The translations under genes were made by a program, and so were the position numbers. Positions 44,198-52,700 of a stretch of 64,000 nt of DNA are shown here, piece after piece. The stretch is taken from contig JBKECK010000044.1 of the NCBI GenBank assembly GCA_047974625.1, positions 28,621-92,620 on the forward strand. The letters are read 5' to 3'. Position 1 is the stretch's first letter. Every line of letters begins with the position of its first letter. The stretch is from CADEDH01 sp047974625 (GTDB lineage: Bacteria; Actinomycetota; Acidimicrobiia; Acidimicrobiales; SZUA-35). The notes beneath the pieces were generated by a model. That model was not told the DNA's origin. It ran no database searches and worked only from the letters and a program-made list of their open reading frames with translations.

Positions 44198-44734
44198 ATG
44201 ACCTCCGTCCTCGACGACATCGGCCGGTTGGCCCGGTGGGGGCACCACCGCTGGCTGGCCGCGGCCGGGGCCAGCCTGGCCGCCCTGCTGATCTTCGGGC
44301 TCCCGGCCGATCTGGTCCCGAACCCGGTGTTCGGCCGCCAGATCGCGGCGCCCTGGTGGGCCTTCCCCGTGCTGGTGGTCACCGCCGTGTTGAGCGGCCT
44401 CCTGTTCGCCAGCTACGTCCGGCCCGACGACACCGGCTCGGGGCCGGACGCGCCTCCGCCGGGCGACGGGTCCGCCTCCGTCGGGGAACAGGCCCTGGCC
44501 GACGAGCCCGGGCGACGAGGAGTGATCGGCGGCTTCCTGAGCTTCTTCGCCATCGGCTGCCCGGTGTGCAACAAGCTGGTCGTCCTGGCCCTGGGCTACA
44601 CGGGTGCGCTCCGCTGGTTCGAACCGGTCCAACCCCTCATGGCGGTGGTGGCCGTCGGCCTGCTCGGGTGGGCCCTGCACCGGCGCCTCCAGGGGGAGCT
44701 GGCCTGCCCGGTGGCCCCACCCGTCGGCCCGTAG
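44198..44734 (+). CDS. Membrane protein with a CPVC motif
   Basis: A 178-residue integral membrane protein of unknown function with four predicted helices: about 20-38, 52-73, 108-130 and 143-162. The third carries IGCPVCNKLVVLALGYTGAL, a motif seen in a group of uncharacterised actinobacterial membrane proteins. The CxxC inside a membrane helix suggests metal binding or thiol redox chemistry, comparable with the VKOR or mercury transporter type of motif, but this is inference. A Gly/Pro/Asp-rich cytosolic loop separates helices 2 and 3. Confidence 0.65.
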   Translation: MTSVLDDIGRLARWGHHRWLAAAGASLAALLIFGLPADLVPNPVFGRQIAAPWWAFPVLVVTAVLSGLLFASYVRPDDTGSGPDAPPPGDGSASVGEQALADEPGRRGVIGGFLSFFAIGCPVCNKLVVLALGYTGALRWFEPVQPLMAVVAVGLLGWALHRRLQGELACPVAPPVGP

Positions 44735-44764
44735 ACGGGGTACCCGACGGGCCGGTCGTCGTCC

Positions 44765-45697
44765 TCAACCGGCCGTCGGCAGACCGAACGCCGCCCGCAA
44801 CCTGTCGGCCGCCTCCCGGTGGGCGTCGGCGGCCCGGGCCATCTGGATCCAGCGCGACACGAAGCCGTGGACCACGCCGTCGTAGCGGGTCACCGTGACC
44901 GGCACACCGGCGTCCGCCAGGCGAGCCCCCCACGCCTCCCCTTCGTCCCGCAACGGATCGAACTCGGCCGTCTGGATGAGGGCCGGGGCGAGCCCGGCGA
45001 CGTCCCCGGCCCGCATCGGCACCGCGTAGGGATCGTCCCGGTGACCGGGGGGTACGAACTGGTCCCAGAACCAGGCCATGTCCGCCGCGGTGAGGAAGTA
45101 GCCGTCCGCGTTGTCCCGCATCGACGGACGGGTCTGCTCCACATCGATGCACGGGTAGATCAGGAGCTGGAACCGTAGGGGTAGACCCTCGTCCCGGGCC
45201 CGGAGGGCCACTCCGGCGGCCAGGTTGCCACCGGCCGAATCACCGGCCACGGCCAACCGGCCCGGATCGCCGCCCAGTTCCTCGGCGTGGTCGGCCAGCC
45301 AGCGGGTGACCGCCCAGCAGTCGTCGTGGGGGGCCGGGAACGGATGCTCGGGAGCGAGGCGGTAGTCCACCGACACCACTAGCGCCCCGCTCGAGGCGGC
45401 CAGTCGCCGGGCGAGGCTGTCGTGCCCATCGACGCTGGAGAGGACCCAGCCCCCACCGTGGAAGAAGGCCACCACGGGCAGTCCCGGCTCCGTCGACGGC
45501 GCGTAGACCCGGACCGGCACCTCGCCCGCCGGACCCGGCACCCGATGGTCGCTCACCCGGGCCAGCACGTCGCCCTCCGGCTTCGGCGCGGCGAAGTAGT
45601 TGGCCCGGGCCTCGGCCACGGTGCCCTCGCTGAGGGCGGGCGTGTCGAGCTGGTTCAGGGCGTCGAGCAATCGGGCGACATCGTGATCGAGGGGCAT
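44765..45697 (-). CDS. Alpha/beta hydrolase, hormone-sensitive lipase family esterase
   Basis: A 310-residue esterase. HGGGW (oxyanion hole) near residue 80, the nucleophile motif GDSAGG near 152, the acid residue in FDPLRDEG and the histidine in VVHGF form the HSL-family catalytic set. The N-terminal cap helices are typical of class IV lipases. It is cytosolic; no signal peptide is present. ATG 45697 follows a GAGG-containing leader. A longer frame to 46627 crosses the divergent phosphatase gene and is rejected. Confidence 0.9.
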   Translation of the reverse strand: MPLDHDVARLLDALNQLDTPALSEGTVAEARANYFAAPKPEGDVLARVSDHRVPGPAGEVPVRVYAPSTEPGLPVVAFFHGGGWVLSSVDGHDSLARRLAASSGALVVSVDYRLAPEHPFPAPHDDCWAVTRWLADHAEELGGDPGRLAVAGDSAGGNLAAGVALRARDEGLPLRFQLLIYPCIDVEQTRPSMRDNADGYFLTAADMAWFWDQFVPPGHRDDPYAVPMRAGDVAGLAPALIQTAEFDPLRDEGEAWGARLADAGVPVTVTRYDGVVHGFVSRWIQMARAADAHREAADRLRAAFGLPTAG

Positions 45698-45796
45698 CGG
45701 AGGCAGCCTCACATCGATCGACCGGGACCGGCAACCCGGCGGCCCGCCCCGGGCCGGGTCGACTTCGGAGGCCGCCCCGGGTCCGCGGTGAACGGC

Positions 45797-45841
45797 GAGA
45801 TACCGGGCTACGAGATACCGGGCTGCGAGATACTGGGCTGC
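45797..45841. repeat. Three 15-bp tandem repeats in a divergent promoter region
   Basis: Three units (45797-45811, 45812-45826, 45827-45841) of consensus GAGATACCGGGCTGC with one or two changes. They lie between the divergent esterase (start 45697) and phosphatase (start 45893) genes, a position suited to multiple regulator binding sites, though each unit is not itself palindromic. Confidence 0.8.
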
Positions 45842-45892
45842 GACCCGACGAGCATCAGCTCCCGCCACCGAACGGATGTCCCGGACCTCGAC

Positions 45893-46486
45893 GTGACCCT
45901 GCTTCGCTACATCACCCACCCGAACGTCGAGGTGGACGCCACCACGCCGGTGCCCCACTGGCGGTTGAGCGCGACGGGCCGGCGGCGGGCCGAGCTGATG
46001 CTCGACCAGGCCTGGGTGTTCGACATCGTCCGGATCGTGTCGAGCGACGAGACCAAGGCGATCGAGACCGCCGAGCTCCTGGCCGGCGCGACCGGCCTGG
46101 ACGTGGAGGTCCGGGCCGGCATCGGGGAGATCGACCGTTCGGCCACCGGGTTCGTCCCGCCCGACGTCCACGAGGAGCTGGCCGACGCGTTCTTCGCCTT
46201 TCCCGACCGCCCCGTGCGGGGCTGGGAGACGGCCCGGGACGCCCAACGCCGCATCACCGCCGGCCTGGCCGACCTCCTCTCCCCGACCCCACCGGGCGGC
46301 GCCGACGACGGCGACACGGCTGTGGTCGGCCACGGAGGTGTCGGCACCCTCTGGCTGTGCCGGCTCAACGGCCAACCCATCGACCGCCGCCACGACCAGC
46401 CGGGTCAGGGCCACTACTTCACCGTCGACCGCCCGACCGGGCGGGTCAGGCACGGCTGGAGACCCATCGACCTCCTCCCGCCCTGA
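45893..46486 (+). CDS. Histidine phosphatase superfamily protein, variant active site
   Basis: A 197-residue phosphatase of the phosphoglycerate mutase-like superfamily. The usual LIRHGE is replaced by LLRYITHPNVEV, so the catalytic histidine is displaced to THP. The remaining elements are conventional: LSATGRRRAELM, SSDETKAIETAELL (second arginine replaced by lysine) and VVGHGGVGTL (second histidine). Such THP variants form a recognisable uncharacterised branch. GTG 45893 lacks a strong ribosome binding site. Confidence 0.72.
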   Translation: MTLLRYITHPNVEVDATTPVPHWRLSATGRRRAELMLDQAWVFDIVRIVSSDETKAIETAELLAGATGLDVEVRAGIGEIDRSATGFVPPDVHEELADAFFAFPDRPVRGWETARDAQRRITAGLADLLSPTPPGGADDGDTAVVGHGGVGTLWLCRLNGQPIDRRHDQPGQGHYFTVDRPTGRVRHGWRPIDLLPP

Positions 46487-46592
46487 GCGACCGTCCGCCC
46501 GGCCGCCGTGCCCCCGGTCGGACCGACAGCGACATCCGGCACGTCCGCTCGACAGGAGCGGTCCGACCACGCGGCGGTAAGTTACTGCGTCG

Positions 46593-47408
46593 ATGGCCTC
46601 ACGATTCGATATCGACACCGAAGTCACCGCTCGCGGTGATGGGCGCTACGGCACCCGCATCGATCCCGGTTGGTGGATCCAGCGGGGACCCAACGGGGGC
46701 TACATCGCCGCGGTGCTCGTCCAGGCCCTCATGGCCGAGGTCGACGATCCGACCCGCACCGCCCGCTCCCTCACGGTCCACTACCTGACCCCGGCGGTGG
46801 AGGGCCCGGCCGAGGTGGAGGTCCACACCGAACGGGCCGGCCGCCTGGTCCACTTCATGTCGGCCCGGCTGCGGCAGGGCGACCGCATCATCGCCACCGC
46901 CCAGGCCGCCTTCGCCGTGGTCTACGACTCCGGCGACGCCGCCTTCGCTGATCCCAGCTTCCCCGGCTACCCCCTGCCCGAGGAGATCGCGGCGGCCGGT
47001 GCCCCCGAGGTCACCGTCCCGATGCGGGAGCGCTACGACTTCCGCCACGTCACCGGTGCACCGTGGCACAGCCCCCGCCAGACAGCCGAGACCGGGGGCT
47101 GGATCCGGCTCCGGGAACCCCGCCCCTACGACGCCGCCGTGGTGGCCGCCCTCTCCGACGCCTGGTATCCGGCCATCTTCACCAGGGTCACCAAGCCTCT
47201 CGGCGTGCCCACGATCGACCTGACCGTCCACATCCGCTCGGTGGAGGCTCTGGCCCGGATGCAACCCGACGACTGGATGGCGGTGCGGTTCCGAACCACG
47301 GTTGCCGCCGAGGGCTATCTGGAGGAGGACGGCCAGCTCTGGGCGCCCGACGGCACCCTGGTGGCCCACTCCCGCCAGCTCGGGGTGCTGCTCGACGCCG
47401 ACGGTTAA
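46593..47408 (+). CDS. Acyl-CoA thioesterase family protein (TesB-like, double hot-dog)
   Basis: A 271-residue protein with two hot-dog domains in tandem: WIQRGPNGGYIAAVLVQAL and SLTVHYLTPAVEGPAEVEV in the first half, GGWIRLREPRPYD and TIDLTVHIRS in the second. This is the layout of TesB-type thioesterases, which hydrolyse acyl-CoA. The substrate chain length is unknown. ATG 46593 has no clear Shine-Dalgarno sequence, but a GGTAAGTTACT stretch upstream could hold a promoter for a near-leaderless transcript. Confidence 0.82.
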   Translation: MASRFDIDTEVTARGDGRYGTRIDPGWWIQRGPNGGYIAAVLVQALMAEVDDPTRTARSLTVHYLTPAVEGPAEVEVHTERAGRLVHFMSARLRQGDRIIATAQAAFAVVYDSGDAAFADPSFPGYPLPEEIAAAGAPEVTVPMRERYDFRHVTGAPWHSPRQTAETGGWIRLREPRPYDAAVVAALSDAWYPAIFTRVTKPLGVPTIDLTVHIRSVEALARMQPDDWMAVRFRTTVAAEGYLEEDGQLWAPDGTLVAHSRQLGVLLDADG

Positions 47409-47416
47409 ACCGGCCC

Positions 47417-47758
47417 TCAGCCGACCGGGGGCACCGCCCCGGCCCCGTCGCCGGGGGGTGTCGGCGCGGCCACGGGGCTGACGAGGGCCCGGAGCGCCGC
47501 CGCGTGGGCGGCGAGGGCAGCCGAGCCGTCACTGGTCACCGAGAACCACGACTTCCGGGACCGGCCCCGTCCGGTCCGCCGTGACGAGGCGTACCCCGCA
47601 TCGGTGAGGGCCTTCAGTTGCTTGGACAGGTCCGAGTCGCTCAACCCGAGATAGTCACGCTGGAATCCGAACTCGACCTGCTTGGCCGCGTCGAGGACCC
47701 CGAGCGCGGCCAGCCGCTTCGGTGGGACCAGCACCGGATCGAGCGCATCGAGACTCAT
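47417..47758 (-). CDS. Winged-helix transcriptional regulator
   Basis: A 113-residue protein with a MarR/ArsR-like winged helix: RLAALGVLDAAKQVEFGFQRD, LGLSDSDLSKQLKALTDAGYASSRR and a wing KSWFSVTSDG. It belongs to the small HTH_34-type regulators. Its ATG overlaps the stop of the membrane protein gene (ATGA). This regulator-membrane protein pair is common, and a large palindrome at the pair's promoter is a likely operator for autoregulation. The signal is unknown. Confidence 0.82.
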   Translation of the reverse strand: MSLDALDPVLVPPKRLAALGVLDAAKQVEFGFQRDYLGLSDSDLSKQLKALTDAGYASSRRTGRGRSRKSWFSVTSDGSAALAAHAAALRALVSPVAAPTPPGDGAGAVPPVG

Positions 47759-48225
47759 GCCGGCGACCAGACCTGCCGGCGGAGCCGACCCAGGCCGGCC
47801 CGGACGGCCAGGAGCAGCAGGGTGACGACCACCCATCCAGCGAGGAGCAACAGGTAGGCCGGGGCGCCACTCAGGTCCAGCAGGGACTGAACCAGGGTCC
47901 ACAAGAACACCACCAGCACGACGAGGGCGGCCACGGCGAGCGTCATGACCACGCTCAGCCGGCTCCACCGCCCGACGAACCTCCGGGCCTGGTACTGGTG
48001 GAAGCTCACGAGCAGCAGCCCGGCGAGCAGGAAGAACCTGGCCACCCAGCTGTCGGAGACGACCCCGCTGTAGGAGCCGGCGGCGACGCCGGCCAGGAGA
48101 GCGGCGAAAACCGGCGCGTACCACCACGGCCCGAAGTCGAGGACCGGCTCGAGCGCGGAGGCGTGGCGAGCCCGCTCGAGCTCCACCAGATCGCGGGCGG
48201 GATCGGGCGTAGTTGGAGATTCCAT
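47755..48225 (-). CDS. Four-helix membrane protein paired with a winged-helix regulator
   Basis: A 156-residue protein with four transmembrane helices (about 33-52, 58-76, 88-112 and 118-142) and a cytosolic N-terminus. No catalytic motif is visible. It is coupled to the downstream regulator. The ATG at 48225 lies inside the left arm of an inverted repeat, with no space for a Shine-Dalgarno sequence in the usual sense, so the transcript is probably leaderless or nearly so. Confidence 0.72.
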   Translation of the reverse strand: MESPTTPDPARDLVELERARHASALEPVLDFGPWWYAPVFAALLAGVAAGSYSGVVSDSWVARFFLLAGLLLVSFHQYQARRFVGRWSRLSVVMTLAVAALVVLVVFLWTLVQSLLDLSGAPAYLLLLAGWVVVTLLLLAVRAGLGRLRRQVWSPA

Positions 48226-48264
48226 ATTGGAAACTCTACTTGTAATTTCCGATATGGCAAGTAG
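48222..48264. promoter_or_regulatory. Nested inverted repeats (candidate operator) at the 48225 start codon
   Basis: A 12-base inverted repeat with one mismatch, CCATATTGGAAA (48222-48233) and TTTCCGATATGG (48246-48257), is interleaved with a perfect 7-base one, CTACTTG (48236-48242) and CAAGTAG (48258-48264). It is one of the few AT-rich stretches in the region and covers the start codon of the membrane protein gene. The downstream winged-helix regulator is the obvious candidate to bind here. Confidence 0.65.
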
Positions 48265-48330
48265 AAGTCGATGGTCGGCGCACCGGGCGGACCACGGGGC
48301 CCGACCGATCCCGGCGTCCCGCCGATCCCG

Positions 48331-48426
48331 TGGTCAGACGATGCTGTGGTCAGACGATGCTGTGGTCAGACGATGCTGTGGTCGGACGATGCTGTGGTCA
48401 GACGATGCTGTGGTCAGACGGTGCCG
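48331..48426. repeat. 16-bp tandem repeat array, six units
   Basis: Six consecutive 16-base units starting at 48331, 48347, 48363, 48379, 48395 and 48411, consensus TGGTCAGACGATGCTG. Four are identical, the fourth has one change and the last diverges at its 3' half. The array ends inside the nitronate monooxygenase gene, supplying its TGA stop (48414-48416). It lies 3' of that gene and upstream of the divergent operator region. Confidence 0.9.
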
Positions 48427-49331
48427 GTGACGGCCAGTTGCTCCACCGTCCGGGCCCGGGCCCGCTCCCAGTCGTCGACCAGCTCGTCCACCAGCTCGGC
48501 CACCCCGATCTCGGCCGTCACCGCGCTCACGCTGTGGCCGGCGCTGCCGTTTCCGGACCGGAGCATGCTGGCCGCCACCCCGTTACCGGCGATTCCGAGC
48601 TCGATGTCGTCCATGGTCGAGGTGACCAGATCGCCCTGCCAGGCCGCCGGCGCACCGCTGGCCGGGGTGGCGATGAACCGGGTCCCGAACAGGCCGAGGT
48701 CGTAACCGGCGCAACAGGCCGCCCACAGGGCGGCACCGTCGCTCATCCCACCGGCCACGGCCAGGGGGCCGTCGAACACGGCCCGAACCGCCCGAACGAA
48801 CGCCAACGGGTTGGCCCAACCGGTGTGGCCGCCGGCCCCGGCCGACAACAGGACCAGGCCATCGGCCCCGGCGGCGAGCGCCTTCTCGGCGTGGGCCATC
48901 GACGCCACATCGGCCAGGACGAAACAGCCGGCGTCGTGGAGCGGTGCGATCACCGGGGCCGGGCTGCCCACACTGGTGATGACGATCGGCACCCGTCGTC
49001 GGGCCACGGCGGCGACGTCATCGTCCAAACGGGTGTTCTGACGACCGACGATGAGGTTGACCACCAGGGGACCGATCGGTCCCGGCCCGGCCGCCGCGTT
49101 CACGTCGGCCTCGATCCGCTCGAACCACTCCTCCAACTCCGCCGACGAGGCCGCATTGCTCGACGGGAAGGATCCAAGCACTCCGGCGATCCTGGCCTGG
49201 GCCACCAGTTCAGGCGTCGACACCCCCGTCATCGGTGCCGCCACGGCGGGAATCCGGAGCCCGGCGAGCAGGGCCCGGAACTCGGGGGCGGTCATGGGGG
49301 ATGGGGGCCGGGCCAGGGGCGACGTGGACAT
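48414..49331 (-). CDS. Nitronate monooxygenase-like FMN enzyme
   Basis: A 305-residue TIM-barrel flavoprotein related to nitronate monooxygenase and 2-nitropropane dioxygenase. Features: AAPMTGVSTPELV near the N-terminus, GADGLVLLSAGAGGHTG (FMN phosphate region), VAGGMSDGAALWAA and GTRFIATPAS. The HTG histidine matches the catalytic base position of the family. ATG 49331. The natural substrate could be a nitronate or an unrelated enone. Its C-terminal codons and stop fall in the 16-bp repeat array, so its end may vary between strains. Confidence 0.82.
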   Translation of the reverse strand: MSTSPLARPPSPMTAPEFRALLAGLRIPAVAAPMTGVSTPELVAQARIAGVLGSFPSSNAASSAELEEWFERIEADVNAAAGPGPIGPLVVNLIVGRQNTRLDDDVAAVARRRVPIVITSVGSPAPVIAPLHDAGCFVLADVASMAHAEKALAAGADGLVLLSAGAGGHTGWANPLAFVRAVRAVFDGPLAVAGGMSDGAALWAACCAGYDLGLFGTRFIATPASGAPAAWQGDLVTSTMDDIELGIAGNGVAASMLRSGNGSAGHSVSAVTAEIGVAELVDELVDDWERARARTVEQLAVTGTV

Positions 49332-49713
49332 GGGCCGAACCTAGCCACCGACCCTGACCGGGCAAAACCCTCCACACGACAGCGCATCGAACCGGGCACC
49401 GAACGTGGCGTCGGGGCATACTCTCGGCCTATCATTCCCCGGCGTTGAGCGAGGCCAGACCGCATGCGTCACCCTGTCACCAGCCGTACCACCACCCTGG
49501 GCGCGAACCTACTCGCTGTCGCTCACGATGGTGGCGTGAGCCGAGCTGGCCAACCGGACCAGGCGCGACGGATGACGGCCGGAGAGATTACCTAGACGGT
49601 CCGGGCCCCCGGCCCACGTGGCCGACCTCGCTGGCCAGGGAGAATCGACCGATTCGTCCTAAATCCGCCGGCCGATCAAGCCGAACTACAACTTTGACGA
49701 CACGGGGTTCACG
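49332..49713. other. Intergenic region upstream of the secreted propeller protein
   Basis: No gene, tRNA or known riboswitch is recognised in these 382 bases. Short GC-rich inverted repeats occur (for example around 49605-49630), but none is long enough to call. The 3' part (49660-49700) is less GC-rich and probably holds the promoter for the downstream gene. Confidence 0.4.
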
Positions 49714-52700
49714 TTGAACATCATCAGACCGTCCGGCCGCAGCCTGATCCGGCCCCTCGCCCTGGCCTCCTGCACCGTCGTCGCGCTCCTGGCGGTGCTG
49801 GTCGCCGGTCCGCTCGGTCTCCTGAACCAGGCCGAGGCGGCTGTGACCACCGATGTCAACATCCTGGCCGCCGACGGTGTCACGAACCGCGCCGTCGACA
49901 CCTCGACCGATATCGACGCCGAGGTTTGGGCCATGGAGTCGGTCGGCTCGACCCTGTTGACGGGCGGCAAGTTCCGTACCGTGCGGGACCGCTCGGCCCG
50001 GGCCGACGTACCCCAGCGCTACCTGGCCGCCTTCGACGCCAACACCGGGGACTTCATCCCCTGGTTCCGGCCCCAGGTGGACGGTCCCGTCTACGACATC
50101 GTCGACGTCGGCAACGACCAGGTCCTGATCGCCGGCGAGTTCACCTCGGTCAACGGGGTGGCCCGGACGGCCGGCCTGGCCCGGCTCAACCTGTCCGACG
50201 GTTCGGTGGACACGACCTTCGTGTCCTCGATCAGCGGCGGGTCGAAACCGGTGGTCCGGTCGGTGGCCGTGGCCGGCAACACCGTCTACGCCGGCGGGAG
50301 CTTCTCCCGCCATGTCGGACCGGACGGAACGCCCCGGTCCACCGGCCTGGTCATCAAGATCAGCCGGGCCAACGGGGCGCTGGACACCGGCTTCGCGCCG
50401 AGCTTCGTCAACGGCGGCGTGTGGGGGGTCGCCTACAACAGCACCTACAACCGGTTGTTCGCCGTCGGCTTCTACGACACCGTGAATGGGGTCGCCTCCC
50501 CGGGTTTCGCCGCCCTCGATCCGGCCACCGGGGCCAACTCGGCCGGCTACACCGCCGCCCTCCCGTCCTCATACACCAACCAGGCGGCCAGCCTTGGGCC
50601 CCAGTTGCACGATGTGGAGACGTCGGGTGACCGGGTGATCGTCACCACCAAGCACCATCTCTACATGGTGTTCACCGCCAGTTCCGGCTCGTACATCAAC
50701 GGCACCAGCAGCAACGGCACCCAGCGGGTGTCGCTGAGCCGCGACGGCGCCTACGCCTACGTCGGGTGCCACTGTGACGGCACCGGCTACCTCCGCGTCG
50801 TGGACCTGGCCACCGGTCAGCTGGCCGCCGCCCCGATGCTCAAGGACGTGCGCGGCACCGCGGGCGTGTGGGCGATCGAGGAACTTCCGAACGGGTGCGT
50901 GTGGACCGGCGGGGCCCTCGACTACGACACGACCAACAGTCGGGCCGTCTACAACATGCTGCGCCTCTGCAACTCGTCGGCGCCGTCGACTCTCACCAAC
51001 GGGCTCACCGCCTCCACCGCCGACCGGCAGGCCCCCTCGACGCCGGGCGCCCCCCAGGTGACCCAATCCGGCGCCTCGGTCGACCTGACGTGGACGGCGG
51101 CCAGCGACAACGGCCAGTTCGGCTACATCGTGTACCGCGACGGCGCCGAGGTGGGCCGGACCGGGTCAAACCGGTACACCGACCCGCTCGTCCCCGTGGG
51201 CGTGCACCAGTGGTCTGTGGCCGCCGTGGACCTGAGCGGCAACCGGTCCGAGGCATCCGGGCCGTCCGGGCCGCTGGAGATCGGCCAGGCGGTCAACATC
51301 GCCGGCAACTACGCCTTTCAGGCCTCACCGGGGCGGGGCGGCACCACTCCCGCCGCGCTCACCGACGGCAACCTCAGCTCCTACTGGTACCCGGACAGCA
51401 GCGAATCCGCTGCCTTCTACTTCCAGGTCGACATGGGCCAGCCGACCCCGATCGACTACGTCCTCATCCACGAGTCCGATGTCCAGAGCGCCGGTCTCGG
51501 CCTGGCGGCCGGCTCGGTCAAGCTGTCGCACGATACGTTCCCCGAGGTCCGACTGCCCGACGCGGCGTCCCCGTACGCCTTCGCCGCCCTTCGGGTGGAC
51601 CGTTACTACCGGGCGACGGTCCGGCTCGACGTGTCCGCCCTGGCCCGGAGCGTCCGTCTCGACTCATACGCCAACTACGGCCAGGCCATCGACGAGTTCG
51701 AGATCTACACCACGCGTCCCCTGCCGACTCCCCCGGCCCCGGCCCCCGACACCGGGCGACCGGTGGGCCCGACCTGGAAGCGGACCAGCGTGATCAGCGA
51801 CCAGGCCGTGTTGGAGTGGGGCGGCGACCATGACGACCGCGCCGTCGTCCTCTACGAGGTGTGGACGGACGGGGGTATCGTCGGCCAGACCCCGCTGTCG
51901 GTCTTCCCCGTCCCCTCGGCCTCGGAGCGGGCCGCCGACTACAGCATCGTGGCTATCGACCAGGCCGGTAACCGGTCGGTGGTGAACCCCCAGGTCACCT
52001 CGACCGGCCGTCCGGCGGAGCAGTCGTCGGTCTACGCCGGGGCCGACGCCTCCCGGGCCGTCGACGGAAACATCGACGGTGCCTGGGCCAACGGCTCGGT
52101 GGCCCATACCAACATCGGCGCCCAGCCGTGGTGGCAGGTCGACCTCGGCTCGGTCCAACCGATCGAATCGGTCCGGCTCTGGAACCGCACCGATTGCTGC
52201 GCCGGGCGCCTCAACCATGTCAACGTCTTCGTGTCCGACCGGCCGTTCCCGGCCGGCGCCACCGTGGCGTCCCTCGGTGCCGACCCGGCGGTGACCCGCT
52301 ACGACCTGGGACCCGGCGCGCTGGGTACCACGACAACCGTGCCGGTGAACGTGGACGGCCGCTACGTGAGGGTGATGCTCGACACCACCGAGTACCTGGG
52401 GCTCGCCGAGGTGGAGGTGACCACCGGGACCCCGCTCGGCGGGGCCGTCGCCGGTCCCGTCGACACCGAACGGCCTAGCCGGCCCACCGGCCTGAACGTC
52501 ACCTCGGCCGACGGTGCCGCCAACCTCACCTGGAGCCCCGCCACCGACAATGTCGGCGTCACCGGCTACCAGGTGTTCCGCACCAACCCCGACGGCACCG
52601 ACACCCAGGTCGCCACCACCGACGCCAACACCACCTACACCGACACCACTGTCACCCCCAACACCACCTACGCCTACTACCTCAAGGCCATCGACGCCGC

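Noticed and set aside
48331..48426. CRISPR-like array
   Set aside because: The 16-bp units are directly contiguous with no spacers, and no cas genes are nearby. The same reasoning excludes the 2.6, 25.7 and 53.0 kb repeats, whose intervening sequence is itself repeated.
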